Positions 45,643-55,496 of a DNA stretch of 64,000 bases are shown piece by piece. The stretch comes from Idiomarina xiamenensis 10-D-4 (GTDB taxonomy: Bacteria; Pseudomonadota; Gammaproteobacteria; Enterobacterales; Alteromonadaceae): NCBI RefSeq assembly GCF_000299895.1, contig NZ_AMRG01000002.1, positions 186,001 through 250,000 on the forward strand. Direction: 5' to 3'. Below the pieces are notes generated by a model, which did no database searches, had not been told where the DNA came from, and worked only from the letters and a program-made list of their open reading frames with translations. A program made the translations under genes and the position numbers. How positions within the stretch are numbered: the first letter of the stretch is position 1; the number at the start of each line of letters is the position of its first letter.

Positions 45643-46749
45643 ATGACAGTCAGTACAGAACAACCTGCCTACTTTAATAAGATTGCTTGGGCCTATTTAG
45701 TCAATTTGGGCTTTTATATTGTGCCCATGTTCTATTTCTATTATCCCTGGCAACAACAACTATTGATGACACTCGCATTGCTGGCTTTTGTTGCTTGTTA
45801 TTTTTGCGCGTATCAGGTGCAACGCCGTTATATTCATTGGCCGGTGCTGGCGATGCTTATCATTGCCTTTGTCAGCGCGCCGATTAACCCCGGCGCCATC
45901 GCCATGTTTGGCTATGTGGGCTTCTTTCTGGGCTTTGCCTATCGCGCCAGTATCGCCATTGGCTGCTTAATGGCGACCTTAGCGTTACTTTGGCTAAATC
46001 AGTGGCTATGGCCATCGCACTGGGATCAATTTTTAGTGTATGGCGTCATGTTAACCATTGGCATCAGTTTTCTGGGACGTATCGAACGCTTACGCCAGCA
46101 ACAACGTCAACAAGAACAACAGAGCCAAGAAGAAATTAGTCGCTTAGCCCGCCACTTAGAGCGTGAGCGCATCGCGCGTGATTTACATGATATTCTGGGG
46201 CATACCCTATCCACGGTGATACTAAAGACCGACTTAGCCAACCAGCTATTAGCGCATCAACAGGTTGATGGTGCTCGCCAGCAACTGAGCGAACTCAGTC
46301 AACTGGCGCGGCAGAGCTTAGCCCAGTTACGCGATAGCGTGAGCGGCTTTCGTCACCAAGGCTTGGCAGTTGAACTGAAGCAACTACAGCAGCGCTTGCA
46401 AGAAGCTGGATTTAGTTGTGATATTCGAGGTCAGCTAAGCGCGCTAAGCCAGCATGACGAAACGCAAATTATTCTGATGCTGACCGAATTAACCACCAAC
46501 ATTATTCGTCACAGCAATGGCCAGCACTGTGAAATCGTGCTCGACTCAGACAATCGACAGCACCACATTTGGGTGCGTGATGACGGACAAATGACGAGCG
46601 CCGTTGTCAGCACGAGCGGTAATGGTTTACAGGGTATCAAAGAACGTGTTGCAGCACTTAATGGCAGCTTTCAGGTCGCAGAACAAAAGACCACGCCGGG
46701 TTTTCAGGCACAACTTCAAATCCCGATTGCTAAAGAGGCATCAGCATGA
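45643..46749 (+). CDS. NarL-type sensor histidine kinase (HisKA_3)
   Basis: 368 aa from the ATG at 45643; the open frame reaches TTG at 45559, but that would begin inside the operator. Four to five TM helices (residues ~15-145) precede a HisKA_3 domain with phospho-acceptor about His182 in ERIARDLHDILGHTLS. A HATPase domain follows, with TELTTNIIRHSNG and GNGLQGIKERV. This is the DesK-like class of intramembrane sensors. It ends in an ATGA overlap with the response regulator gene. Confidence 0.92.
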   Translation: MTVSTEQPAYFNKIAWAYLVNLGFYIVPMFYFYYPWQQQLLMTLALLAFVACYFCAYQVQRRYIHWPVLAMLIIAFVSAPINPGAIAMFGYVGFFLGFAYRASIAIGCLMATLALLWLNQWLWPSHWDQFLVYGVMLTIGISFLGRIERLRQQQRQQEQQSQEEISRLARHLERERIARDLHDILGHTLSTVILKTDLANQLLAHQQVDGARQQLSELSQLARQSLAQLRDSVSGFRHQGLAVELKQLQQRLQEAGFSCDIRGQLSALSQHDETQIILMLTELTTNIIRHSNGQHCEIVLDSDNRQHHIWVRDDGQMTSAVVSTSGNGLQGIKERVAALNGSFQVAEQKTTPGFQAQLQIPIAKEASA

Positions 46750-47372
46750 CCAATGAATTAAACCCGCGCGGCAGGCGCCTGTTATTGGTAGAAGACCAAA
46801 CCATGGTGCGTAACGCGCTTGCCGCCTTGCTCAGGCTCGAGTCAGACTTTCACGTAGTCGAGGTTAGTGATGGTGCTGAAGCGATACAACAGTTGACGCA
46901 TGATAGCGCCTACGATGTGGTGTTAAGCGACATTGAAATGCCCAATGTTAGTGGTATTGAGCTAGCGCAATGGCTAACACAACAGCAGCCGCAGTTACCG
47001 TTAGTCATCATTACCACTTTTGGCCGTAGCGGCTATATCCGTCGTGCAATTGACGCCGGTGTACGCGGTTTCTTACTGAAAGATGCGCCCATCAACGATC
47101 TATTGACGGCACTGACAACGGTGTTACAAGGCCAACGCGTTATCGACAATAGCTTGCTGTTACAAGCTTTGGGCGAACAAGATCCATTAAGCGATAAGGA
47201 AAGGCGAGCATTGGCACTAGCGGCAGAGGGGTTGTCGACTAGCGCCATTGCTGCACAACTGTTTATTGCCGAGGGGACGGCGCGTAACTACCTATCAGAA
47301 GCTATCAGTAAGTTACACGCCAGCAATCGTATTGATGCCGCACGGATTGCCCGACAAAACGGTTGGTTGTAA
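46746..47372 (+). CDS. NarL/LuxR family response regulator
   Basis: 208 aa. The receiver has LLLVEDQ, phospho-acceptor about Asp62 (VVLSDIEMPNVSG) and the Lys in FLLKDAP. A LuxR-type HTH at the C-terminus (LSDKERRALALAAEGLSTSAIAAQLFIAEGTARNYLSEAISKL) follows. It is the DesR-like partner of the overlapping kinase. The probable target is the palindrome upstream of the kinase and ABC genes. Confidence 0.95.
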   Translation: MTNELNPRGRRLLLVEDQTMVRNALAALLRLESDFHVVEVSDGAEAIQQLTHDSAYDVVLSDIEMPNVSGIELAQWLTQQQPQLPLVIITTFGRSGYIRRAIDAGVRGFLLKDAPINDLLTALTTVLQGQRVIDNSLLLQALGEQDPLSDKERRALALAAEGLSTSAIAAQLFIAEGTARNYLSEAISKLHASNRIDAARIARQNGWL

Positions 47373-47382
47373 TTTTTGTGGA

Positions 47383-47438
47383 AGCCCTTAGCGGGCCTAA
47401 CAATAGCCCTTAGCGGGTCTAACAATAGCCCTTAGCGG
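47383..47438. repeat. 22-bp tandem repeat, about 2.5 copies
   Basis: Units at 47383-47404, 47405-47426 and a partial unit at 47427-47438 share the core AGCCCTTAGCGG. The units differ by one base (GGGCC against GGGTC). The last unit runs over the stop codon of the convergent M14 gene. Each unit has internal complementarity (GCCC..GGGC). Confidence 0.9.
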
Positions 47439-48346
47439 TTCAGTAAATAATCCAAACCACCGGTCACCGCCGCCACTTGCGCATCAACACATTCCTTAGC
47501 GTCGGTTTTGTCACTATCAGGGTAAACCTCGGTGGTTGAGGTATAAGCCGCCTGCGTAAACCCAATACACAATCCCAACTTACGCACCGGCAAGCCGATA
47601 ACGCCGTCAATCACTAAGGGTACGCCGATCAACTGTTGCTGACTATCTGCAGGGGCAATGTGTGTAACTTCAGCAACCTCCTCCAAAATGGCTTGCTGAA
47701 ACGCGGGCTCAGGCGACTCACTGTTACAAGCCAGATAAAAACCATCAGGAATGTTCCAGTTGTCGTGGGTAACGCCATCGCGTGCCGCCAAGGCCGGACG
47801 AAATTCGCTATTGTCGGTATCGGTAGTTTCATGCAAATCGATATGCACCAACGGCTCTAAGCCTAAATCAGCGACATATTTCATGATCGCTTTGGCCTCC
47901 GGCGCAGGACTGTCAGGTACAAACGAACGATTAGGATCGACCGCAGCCGGATTCCAACGGTTAATGGTTTCATAGCCCCAAGGACTTATACAGGGCGCGA
48001 CGACAATGTTAAATGATCGTTCATAATCTTTTGCGCGTGTTTGCAAGAAACGTAACGCTCCATGCACACCGCTAGTTTCGTAACCGTGCACACCACCGGT
48101 CACTAGCACCACGGGTTTATCATCCTGCCAGTCTCGCGTTTTCAGCGCAAACAAGGGATAGTCATTAGCGGCATAATTAAGCTCGCCATACTGCTCGACG
48201 TTAAACTCGTCTTTTAACGAATCGATAATATCGACCACATCATCAAAGTATGACCGTTTTAGACTTTGCATCGCCAACCACTGTTGCTTTTCTTGCATTG
48301 TCCATGGCTGACCGGGCGTGCCAATCGGATACGGTTGCGTTGTCAT
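47432..48346 (-). CDS. M14 family zinc carboxypeptidase
   Basis: 304 aa, no signal peptide. Zinc ligands H87xxE90 are in TGGVHGYETSG, with about H172 in HIDLHETTDTD. DPNRSF provides the substrate-binding Arg pattern. It resembles small cytosolic M14 carboxypeptidases and is related to the succinylglutamate desuccinylase/aspartoacylase branch. I chose the start at 48346 because TGGAG lies about 6 nt upstream. Its stop codon falls in a tandem repeat shared with the convergent gene end. The substrate is unknown. Confidence 0.88.
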   Translation of the reverse strand: MTTQPYPIGTPGQPWTMQEKQQWLAMQSLKRSYFDDVVDIIDSLKDEFNVEQYGELNYAANDYPLFALKTRDWQDDKPVVLVTGGVHGYETSGVHGALRFLQTRAKDYERSFNIVVAPCISPWGYETINRWNPAAVDPNRSFVPDSPAPEAKAIMKYVADLGLEPLVHIDLHETTDTDNSEFRPALAARDGVTHDNWNIPDGFYLACNSESPEPAFQQAILEEVAEVTHIAPADSQQQLIGVPLVIDGVIGLPVRKLGLCIGFTQAAYTSTTEVYPDSDKTDAKECVDAQVAAVTGGLDYLLNR

Positions 48347-48447
48347 ACTGACTCCATTCATTGCTTAATCAAGGCCAACAGCATAACCGATTTTTGCTCA
48401 ACTTGACTATGTCAGAATGATACCATCATGGTGCGAACGCCTTATCG

Positions 48448-48762
48448 TTATGACTCCACTTTACTCGACTGGCTAGCGCTGGTTGAGGCTTTGCTGCTAT
48501 TCGCTTTGCTGCAGCCGGCCTTTTTGGTCGGCTTTTTCTTGGCCCCTAAAGCGACCAAGACGTCTTCCCGTTGTTTCGCAAGAAAAATCGACAAGGCCTC
48601 GCAGCTACGCTCATCGCTTAACAATTCACTTTGTTCGAGTAAGGGCTGCAACGCTTCCGCCATATCCAGCATCTTGTCGTGCGCATCGGCTTCCGCTTTA
48701 CTGGTAAACGTCATGACTTCTGCTCCTTCACGAACAACCACATACTGTGTCACTACCGCCAT
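48448..48762 (-). CDS. yebG: YebG family SOS-response protein
   Basis: 104 aa beginning MAVVTQYVVVREGAEVMTFTSKAEADAHDKMLDMA, which closely follows YebG (MAVEVKYVVIREGEEKMSFTSKKEADAYDKMLD). The function is unknown, but E. coli yebG is DNA-damage inducible. A perfect LexA box lies ~30 nt upstream of the ATG, so LexA control is conserved. The C-terminus is a Lys/Ser/Ala-rich tail (KKKPTKKAG...), longer and more basic than in E. coli. Confidence 0.92.
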   Translation of the reverse strand: MAVVTQYVVVREGAEVMTFTSKAEADAHDKMLDMAEALQPLLEQSELLSDERSCEALSIFLAKQREDVLVALGAKKKPTKKAGCSKANSSKASTSASQSSKVES

Positions 48763-48792
48763 GGTTATCTTCCTGTTTGCTTATCGTTAAAT

Positions 48793-48812
48793 TACTGTTT
48801 ATTTATACAGTA
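48793..48812. promoter_or_regulatory. LexA box (SOS operator) of yebG
   Basis: TACTGTTTATTTATACAGTA contains CTG-N10-CAG with an A/T-only centre and the flanking TA pairs of the gammaproteobacterial consensus. It is 31 nt upstream of the yebG ATG. Confidence 0.92.
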
Positions 48813-48838
48813 TCAATGAAGAAATCTCAAGCATCAAT

Positions 48839-48864
48839 AAAAAAGGCGCCGCGGCGCCTTTTTT
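48839..48864. terminator. Strong bidirectional terminator after prpF
   Basis: AAAAAAGGCGCC-gc-GGCGCCTTTTTT is a perfect palindrome-like hairpin with U tracts on both strands. It ends the minus-strand prp operon, 22 nt past the prpF stop, and insulates the yebG promoter. Confidence 0.93.
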
Positions 48865-48886
48865 CGTCTAAATCCCTATCATTGGC

Positions 48887-50101
48887 TTAAAAGCTAGCGC
48901 TAGGCACTCGCACCCAACCTTCCATCAAAATCCGCGCGCTGCGGCTCATGATGGCTTTTTTAACCCGCCACTGACCCTGCTCTTGCAGCGCTTCAGCACC
49001 AACGCGTAAAGTACCCGATGGATGACCAAAGGTTACCGCCTGGCGTTCGCCACCACCCGCCGCTACATTGACTAGCGTGCCAGGTATCGCCGCCGCCGCC
49101 GCAATGGCCACCGCGGCGGTGCCCATCATGGCGTGATGCAATTTACCCATCGACATAGCGCGTACGCACAAATCGATATCCTCGGCAGCGATACTTTTAC
49201 CGCTGGAGGCTTGATAAGACCGCGCTGGCGCCACCCACGCCAATTTCGGTGTATGTTGTCGATTGGCCGCCTCACTGACATCGTTAATTAAGCCCATTTT
49301 GACCGCACCGTGAGCGCGAATAAGCTCTAACTGTGCCAATAACGCGACGTTCTCGTTAATATCGCCCTGTAGCTCAGTACCGTTAAAGCCCAGTGCCTCA
49401 GCATCAACAAATAAGGTCGGAATACCGGCGTTAATAAAGCTTACCTCAAAACTGCCGACTCCCGGTACCGTCAGCTGATCAACCACGGCACCCGTGGGTA
49501 GCAAAGCAGCGCCTTTGGCATCGGCATCGTCGCCATCATCGGCGGCGGGATCAACAAAGGCGATTTCTAACTCTGCCGCAGGAAAAGTGACACCATCTAG
49601 CTCAAAGTCACCGGTTTCCTGCACTTCACCGTCACGCATGGGTACCTTGGCGAGGATGGTTTTGCCGATATTCGCCTGCCAAATACGTACCTCACACACC
49701 CCATCACGCACCAAACGGTCGGCAGCAACTAGACCACTGTGAATGGCAAAAGCTCCCACTGCGGCAGACAAGTTACCGCAATTGCCACTCCAATCGACAA
49801 ATGCCTTATCAATGCTGACCTGACCAAATAAATAGTCGACGTCGTGATTAGCTCGTTCGCTAGCGGCTAAAATTACCGCTTTACTGGTGCTCGAACTGGC
49901 GCCACCCATACCATCAATTTGTTTACCATAAGGGTCTGGGCTGCCAATCACTCGCAACAGTAACTTATCGCGTGCGAGCCCGGCTTGCTGGGCACTTTGC
50001 GGCAGATCTTGCAGTCGGAAAAATACCCCTTTACTGGTGCCCCCGCGCATATAAGTCGCGGGGATACGAGTTTGCCCACCGGCTAATGTTTCGATGGTCA
50101 T
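48887..50101 (-). CDS. prpF: 2-methylaconitate cis-trans isomerase PrpF
   Basis: 404 aa, the family size. Its N-terminus IPATYMRGGTSKGVFF carries the conserved MRGGTSKG motif, and GNCGNLSAAVGAFA holds a catalytic Cys of the isomerase fold. It converts the trans product of AcnD to cis-2-methylaconitate, allowing entry into the methylcitrate cycle. AGGAGGGG lies before the ATG and there are 8 nt to the acnD stop. Last gene of the operon. Confidence 0.95.
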   Translation of the reverse strand: MTIETLAGGQTRIPATYMRGGTSKGVFFRLQDLPQSAQQAGLARDKLLLRVIGSPDPYGKQIDGMGGASSSTSKAVILAASERANHDVDYLFGQVSIDKAFVDWSGNCGNLSAAVGAFAIHSGLVAADRLVRDGVCEVRIWQANIGKTILAKVPMRDGEVQETGDFELDGVTFPAAELEIAFVDPAADDGDDADAKGAALLPTGAVVDQLTVPGVGSFEVSFINAGIPTLFVDAEALGFNGTELQGDINENVALLAQLELIRAHGAVKMGLINDVSEAANRQHTPKLAWVAPARSYQASSGKSIAAEDIDLCVRAMSMGKLHHAMMGTAAVAIAAAAAIPGTLVNVAAGGGERQAVTFGHPSGTLRVGAEALQEQGQWRVKKAIMSRSARILMEGWVRVPSASF

Positions 50102-50109
50102 TACCCCTC

Positions 50110-52707
50110 CTAGCTGGCCTCTGCCTCAAGAAAATCTTTGGCAAAGCGTTGTAACACACCACCCGCTAAATAAATCGATAGCTCTTCGGCGGTATCTAAA
50201 CGACAGATCATCGGCACCCGCTGGCTACTTCCGTCGCGACGATTGATCAGCAGCGTCATCTGTTCACCGGGGGCTAACTCGCCTTCGACGTCGTAGCTCT
50301 CGGTTCCATCAATCGCTAACGTATGACGTGTGGTGCCAGCTTCGAACTGTAACGGCAATACCCCCATACCAATCAGGTTAGTACGGTGAATACGTTCAAA
50401 GCCTTCAGCCGCTATCACTTGTACACCCGCTAACCGCACGCCCTTCGCCGCCCAGTCACGCGATGAACCTTGCCCATAGTCAGCACCAGCGACAATGATC
50501 AGGGGTTGCTGCCGCTGCATATAAGTCTCGATAGCTTCCCACATGCGTACCACTTGACCTTCAGGCTCAATACGCGCCAAAGACCCCTGCTTCACCTTGC
50601 CGTTTTCCTGCACCATCTCGTTCAATAGTTTAGGATTGGCAAAGGTGGCGCGCTGCGCCGTTAAGTGATCGCCGCGGTGAGTGGCATAGGAGTTAAAGTC
50701 TTGTTCGGGTACGCCCATTTTAGCTAAGTATTCACCCGCCGCACTGTCCGCCATAATGGCGTTAGAGGGTGACAAGTGATCGGTGGTGATGTTGTCTCCC
50801 AATACCGCTAACGGACGCATACCGCGTAATGAACGCTCTCCGGCCAAAGCCCCTTCCCAATACGGTGGCCGACGAATATAGGTACTTTGCGGACGCCACT
50901 GATACAAGGGGTCGTTATCGTCGCCATAATCAACCGACAACGAAAACATCGGATCGTAAACGGTGCGGAACTGTTCAGGTTTAACCGCTTTTTTAACGAT
51001 GGCGTCGATTTCTTCATCGCTAGGCCAAATGTCTTTCAGCGTGACCGCGTTGCCGTCTTTATCGTAACCCAATACGTCTTTTTCGATATCAAAACGAATG
51101 CTACCCGCAATGGCATAAGCCACCACCAATGGCGGTGAGGCTAAGAACGCTTGTTTCGCGTACGGATGAATGCGGCCATCAAAGTTACGGTTACCCGATA
51201 ATACCGCCGTGGCATACAAGTCACGGTCGATAATTTCCTGTTGAATGTCAGCATCCAAGGCACCACTCATACCATTACACGTGGTACAGGCAAAAGCCAC
51301 CACACCAAAGCCAAGCTGCTCTAGTTCGGGCAATAACTCGGCTTCTTCTAAATACATCTTAACCGTTTTAGAACCCGGCGCTAACGAGCTTTTCACCCAC
51401 GGCTTGCGGGTTAAACCTAAGCGATTGGCGTTACGCGCGATCAGACCAGCAGCCACCATATTGCGCGGATTACTGGTGTTGGTGCAGCTAGTAATAGCAG
51501 CGATGATGACGGCGCCATCCGGCATTTCGCCCTCGCTTTGCTGATAAGGCGCCGCAATACCGCGTTCAGCCAGTTGTTCCGCCGGAAGCAAGGCATGCGG
51601 GTTAGACGGTCCAGCTAAGTTTCGGCGAACCGTGGACAAATCAAAGCGCAATACGCGCTCATATTGCACCTGCGCTAGGCTATCCGCCCATAACCCGGTA
51701 TGTTTAGCAAACTTCTCCACTAACTGTACTTGCTCGTCGTCGCGACCGGTCAGCTTCAGATAATCAATAGTTTGCTCATCAATCGAGAACATCGCCGCGG
51801 TTGCGCCGTATTCCGGTGTCATGTTTGAGATGGTCGCACGGTCGCCGACCGTCAATTTACGCGCACCCTCGCCAAAAAACTCCAGATAGGCGCCGACAAC
51901 CTTTTCGCGACGTAAAAACTCGGTCAATGCCAAGACCATATCGGTACCGGTAATGCCGGGCTGTAACTGACCACTTAATTCGACCCCAACAATATCCGGC
52001 AGACGCATATAGGAAGCGCGACCCAGCATCACCGTTTCGGCTTCTAAACCACCCACACCAACCGAAATGACACCCAAGGCATCGACCATCGGCGTGTGAC
52101 TGTCGGTACCGACACAAGTGTCTGGGAAGGCTACGCCATCGCGAACTTGCACCACAGGCGACATTTTTTCCAGATTGATCTGGTGCATAATGCCGTTGCC
52201 GGGTGGGATCACGTCGACGTTTTTAAAGGCCGTTTTGGTCCAATTGATAAAGTGAAAACGGTCGTCGTTGCGACGGTCTTCGATAGCACGGTTTTTCTCG
52301 AACGCGTCTTTTTCAAAACCGGCATGCTCGACCGCTAAAGAATGGTCAACGATCAATTGTGTTGGCACCACCGGATTGACTTTAGCCGGATCTCCGCCCT
52401 TCTCAGCAATGGCATCACGCAAACCGGCTAAATCGACCAGCGCCGTTTGCCCAAGAATGTCGTGACACACCACTCGCGCCGGGAACCATGGAAAATCTAA
52501 ATCGCGTTTACGTTCGATAATTTGACTGAGGCAAGCATCCAGCGTTGCCGGATCGCAACGGCGCACCAAGTTTTCTGCCAAGATACGCGAGGTATAGGGC
52601 AGCCCATCGTAGCTGCCCGGTTTAATCGCTTCTACCGCGGCCCGCGTGTCGTAATACGACAGCGTGGTGCCAGGTAACGGTTTGCGATAAGCTTGGTTAT
52701 TACTCAT
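50110..52707 (-). CDS. acnD: Fe/S-dependent 2-methylisocitrate/2-methylcitrate dehydratase AcnD
   Basis: 865 aa aconitase-fold enzyme. [4Fe-4S] cysteines are visible in AITSCTNTSNPRNM and ACTTCNGMSG. The swivel domain has GADYGQGSSRDWAAKG. AcnD works with PrpF and replaces PrpD in many gammaproteobacteria, and the neighbouring prpF makes AcnD (not AcnA) the right call. I chose the ATG at 52707; the longer frame would enter prpC. Gap to the prpC stop: 4 nt. Confidence 0.96.
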   Translation of the reverse strand: MSNNQAYRKPLPGTTLSYYDTRAAVEAIKPGSYDGLPYTSRILAENLVRRCDPATLDACLSQIIERKRDLDFPWFPARVVCHDILGQTALVDLAGLRDAIAEKGGDPAKVNPVVPTQLIVDHSLAVEHAGFEKDAFEKNRAIEDRRNDDRFHFINWTKTAFKNVDVIPPGNGIMHQINLEKMSPVVQVRDGVAFPDTCVGTDSHTPMVDALGVISVGVGGLEAETVMLGRASYMRLPDIVGVELSGQLQPGITGTDMVLALTEFLRREKVVGAYLEFFGEGARKLTVGDRATISNMTPEYGATAAMFSIDEQTIDYLKLTGRDDEQVQLVEKFAKHTGLWADSLAQVQYERVLRFDLSTVRRNLAGPSNPHALLPAEQLAERGIAAPYQQSEGEMPDGAVIIAAITSCTNTSNPRNMVAAGLIARNANRLGLTRKPWVKSSLAPGSKTVKMYLEEAELLPELEQLGFGVVAFACTTCNGMSGALDADIQQEIIDRDLYATAVLSGNRNFDGRIHPYAKQAFLASPPLVVAYAIAGSIRFDIEKDVLGYDKDGNAVTLKDIWPSDEEIDAIVKKAVKPEQFRTVYDPMFSLSVDYGDDNDPLYQWRPQSTYIRRPPYWEGALAGERSLRGMRPLAVLGDNITTDHLSPSNAIMADSAAGEYLAKMGVPEQDFNSYATHRGDHLTAQRATFANPKLLNEMVQENGKVKQGSLARIEPEGQVVRMWEAIETYMQRQQPLIIVAGADYGQGSSRDWAAKGVRLAGVQVIAAEGFERIHRTNLIGMGVLPLQFEAGTTRHTLAIDGTESYDVEGELAPGEQMTLLINRRDGSSQRVPMICRLDTAEELSIYLAGGVLQRFAKDFLEAEAS

Positions 52708-52711
52708 AGCC

Positions 52712-53842
52712 TTACTTACGCTCACTTAATGCGGGTACTTTACGTGGGCCCGGGCCGGTGTAATCGGCGCTCGGACGAATAATACGGTTGTTCGCACGCT
52801 GTTCTTTCACGTGAGCGGTCCAACCACTGACGCGTGACATCACGAAAATAGGCGTAAACAATTTGGTTGGGATGCCCATATAGTGATAAGCCGAGGCATG
52901 GAAAAAGTCGGCGTTAGGGAACAGTTTCTTTTCCCGCCACATGACTTCTTCACACCGCACAGAAACGTCGTATAAGCGGCTATCACCGTATTCTTGCGCA
53001 AGTTTTTCTGACCATCTTTTGATGATCGCGTTACGCGGATCGAACTCACGGTAAATCGCGTGTCCAAAGCCCATGATTTTGGCTTTATTGGCCAACATAT
53101 CCATCAGCTTTTTCTCTGCATCCGCCGGCGACTGCATGTCTTCAATTAATTCCATCGCCGCTTCGTTGGCGCCACCATGCAGTGGTCCGCGTAATGAACC
53201 GATAGCACCGGTAACACAGGAATGAATATCAGATAGCGTCGATGCACACACCCGAGCGGTAAATGTTGAGGCGTTAAACTCGTGCTCAGCGTACAAGATC
53301 AATGAGGTATTCATGACATCGGCGTGCAACTGCGACGGTTTCTCACCGTGTAACAGGTGCAAGAAGTGCGAGCCAATTGACTCATCGTCAGTCTCGGTGT
53401 CGATACGCTTGCCATTATGGCTAAAGTGATACCAATACAGCAGCATGCTCGGGAAAGCCGCCAATAAACGCTCGATCGAATCATCGGCTTGAGCAAAACT
53501 TTCTTCGGTTTCTAAATTACCCAGCATCGAACAACCGGTGCGCATGACGTCCATTGGATGGGCGTCGGCTGGAATACGTTCTAAAACATCTTTCAGTGCT
53601 TGCGGTAAACCGCGTTTAGCCTGTAAACGTCCACGGTAATCGTTTAATTGTTGTTGGTTCGGCAATTCACCATGCGCCAACAGATAAGCCACCTCTTCAA
53701 AGCTGACTTTTTCTGCCAATTCGGCAATATCGTAACCACAGTAAGTTAACCCTGAGCCACTTTTGCCCACTGTACATAACGCCGTTTCACCGGCGACTTG
53801 TCCGCGCAAACCTGCGCCACCTAATGCTTTATCAACCATCAT
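52712..53842 (-). CDS. prpC: 2-methylcitrate synthase PrpC
   Basis: 376 aa citrate-synthase fold. Landmarks are the first catalytic His region GSLRGPLHGGANEAAMEL, the second MGFGHAIYREFDPR and the Asp region NADFFHASAYHYMGIPTKLFTPIFV. It condenses propionyl-CoA with oxaloacetate. Context among prpB, acnD and prpF distinguishes it from GltA, and length (376 against ~430) agrees. The start is one of two adjacent ATGs (53842 or 53839) with AAGGA upstream. Confidence 0.95.
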   Translation of the reverse strand: MMVDKALGGAGLRGQVAGETALCTVGKSGSGLTYCGYDIAELAEKVSFEEVAYLLAHGELPNQQQLNDYRGRLQAKRGLPQALKDVLERIPADAHPMDVMRTGCSMLGNLETEESFAQADDSIERLLAAFPSMLLYWYHFSHNGKRIDTETDDESIGSHFLHLLHGEKPSQLHADVMNTSLILYAEHEFNASTFTARVCASTLSDIHSCVTGAIGSLRGPLHGGANEAAMELIEDMQSPADAEKKLMDMLANKAKIMGFGHAIYREFDPRNAIIKRWSEKLAQEYGDSRLYDVSVRCEEVMWREKKLFPNADFFHASAYHYMGIPTKLFTPIFVMSRVSGWTAHVKEQRANNRIIRPSADYTGPGPRKVPALSERK

Positions 53843-53883
53843 TAATATCCTTGTTGTTGCGAATCTTGTGTTCTGTGCTTAAG

Positions 53884-53901
53884 TCGTTCGCTATCGAACG
53901 A
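53884..53901. other. Intercistronic hairpin between prpB and prpC
   Basis: TCGTTCG-ctat-CGAACGA is a perfect 7-bp stem with a tetraloop and no T run. It is likely a processing or stability element that sets different prpB and prpC levels. Confidence 0.5.
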
Positions 53902-53916
53902 TGATAGCTAACCACG

Positions 53917-54795
53917 TTATTTCTTGGTGAACAGCTGATCAAGTTTATCCTCGAAAGCATGGTAGTTCAGAAAATCGTAAAGTTCCGCCCGGGTTTGCAT
54001 TTGCTCAACCACGGCTTTTTGATCGCCCTGCGCTAAAATATTTTGGTAGACATTTAACGCCGCTTTATTCATGGCACGGAACGCGCTCAAGGGATACAGC
54101 ACTAACTCCACCCCAACTTGAGCTAATTCATCTTTATTAAACAACGGCGTGGCACCAAACTCGGTAATATTAGCCAACACCGGCACCTCTAGCGCATCGC
54201 TGAAAGCTTGGTATTGTTCTAAAGTGTGTACCGCTTCGGCAAAAATACCGTCAGCACCTGCATCAACGCACGCTTGAGCGCGTTCAATCGCCGCTTCAAG
54301 ACCTTCTTGCTGCAAAGCGTCGGTACGCGCCATGATAAAAAATTCCGGGTCAATACGGGCATCGACTGCCGCTTTAACACGGTCGACCATTTCGCCCTGT
54401 GACACAATTTCCTTGTTAGGACGGTGACCACAGCGCTTTTGCGCGACCTGGTCTTCAATATGAAAACCAGCCGCACCGGCGCGGGTCATTTCGGTCACGG
54501 TGCGAGCAATATTAAAAGCACCGCCCCAACCGGTATCGGCATCGACTAACAACGGTAAATCGGTGGCACCAGTAATACGACGGATATCTTCGCAAACATC
54601 GTTCAACGAAGTCATACCCAAATCGGGTAAACCAAAAGACGCGTTAGCGACTCCAGCACCCGACAAATATAACGCCTGATGACCAACTCGTTCTGCCATC
54701 ATCGCGGTGTAAGCATTAATGGTACCCACGACTTGTAACGGTTGATTGGCTTTTATTGCTTGGCGAAACTGAGCGCCTGCGCTACGAATAGTCAT
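53917..54795 (-). CDS. prpB: 2-methylisocitrate lyase PrpB
   Basis: 292 aa of the isocitrate lyase/PEP mutase fold. The catalytic motif [13 protein letters not shown] (Cys in KRCGH) and [16 protein letters not shown] for metal binding are present. It cleaves 2-methylisocitrate to pyruvate and succinate. I chose the ATG at 54795 because it gives the usual [14 protein letters not shown] start; the longer frame reads through the regulator gene. It overlaps the end of the GntR gene by 14 nt. Confidence 0.95.
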   Translation of the reverse strand: MTIRSAGAQFRQAIKANQPLQVVGTINAYTAMMAERVGHQALYLSGAGVANASFGLPDLGMTSLNDVCEDIRRITGATDLPLLVDADTGWGGAFNIARTVTEMTRAGAAGFHIEDQVAQKRCGHRPNKEIVSQGEMVDRVKAAVDARIDPEFFIMARTDALQQEGLEAAIERAQACVDAGADGIFAEAVHTLEQYQAFSDALEVPVLANITEFGATPLFNKDELAQVGVELVLYPLSAFRAMNKAALNVYQNILAQGDQKAVVEQMQTRAELYDFLNYHAFEDKLDQLFTKK

Positions 54796-55492
54796 GCTGA
54801 AAATCCTTCTGGTTAAGTTGTTTTTCGATATTACGACGTGATGCGGCAATATGACGGCGCATTAATAAGTCCGCCAATTCGCCATCACGATTGGCGATAG
54901 CCTGCAAAATCACTTTGTGTTCGTCAAAAGCGCGCGACACGCGTGGGCCATTCATACCTAATTGCACGCGATACATGCGTACTAAAAAATACAGCTCGTC
55001 GCACAGAATATTAATCAAATAGGGATTCTTACTGCCTAAAATGACACGATAATGAAAGTCCAGATCGCCGGCCTCTTGGTAATAACTCTCGCCCTCGCGT
55101 ACGCGTTGCGTCGAAAGGTGCTGCTCCAGTAACTGACTCAACTCAACGATTTCAGCGTCGGCCATTTGCTCTGCCGCGAGTCGGCATGCCAAACCCTCTA
55201 ACTCTTCTCGTAGTTGATACAAAGACAATAACCCAGCAGCGGATAATGTGACGACTCGAGCCCCGGCGTTGGGTGTGCGTTCGATTAAATGGCAGCGTTC
55301 TAATCTTGCCAACGCTTCGCGTAGTGGCGCTCGGCTGACATCGAAGCGGCGTGCCAATTCTGGTTCACTGATTTTACTACCGGCGACGATGCGACCCTCG
55401 ACAATCGCTTGTTGAATTTCAAACAGTACTCTGTCCGAAGCAGTGATCGGCGAACGCCAGTTAGGGCTGTGTTGAGTGGTGAGTATTGTCAA
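54782..55492 (-). CDS. GntR/FadR-subfamily regulator of the methylcitrate operon
   Basis: 236 aa. The N-terminal winged HTH (residues ~22-80) has [41 protein letters not shown]. The C-terminal FCD ligand domain is present. A GntR-type prp regulator (called PrpQ in Shewanella, as I recall) is expected at this locus. The start is TTG at 55492, the only usable start in frame before the HTH. The first of three TGTCGACA operators lies just 5 nt upstream of it. No canonical ribosome-binding site is visible, so translation may be weak or leaderless. Confidence 0.88.
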   Translation of the reverse strand: MTILTTQHSPNWRSPITASDRVLFEIQQAIVEGRIVAGSKISEPELARRFDVSRAPLREALARLERCHLIERTPNAGARVVTLSAAGLLSLYQLREELEGLACRLAAEQMADAEIVELSQLLEQHLSTQRVREGESYYQEAGDLDFHYRVILGSKNPYLINILCDELYFLVRMYRVQLGMNGPRVSRAFDEHKVILQAIANRDGELADLLMRRHIAASRRNIEKQLNQKDFQHDYS

Positions 55493-55496
55493 AAGT

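Noticed and set aside
47383-47438. Possible CRISPR or REP-like array
   Set aside because: Units are contiguous with no spacers and only 2.5 copies; a simple tandem repeat explains it.
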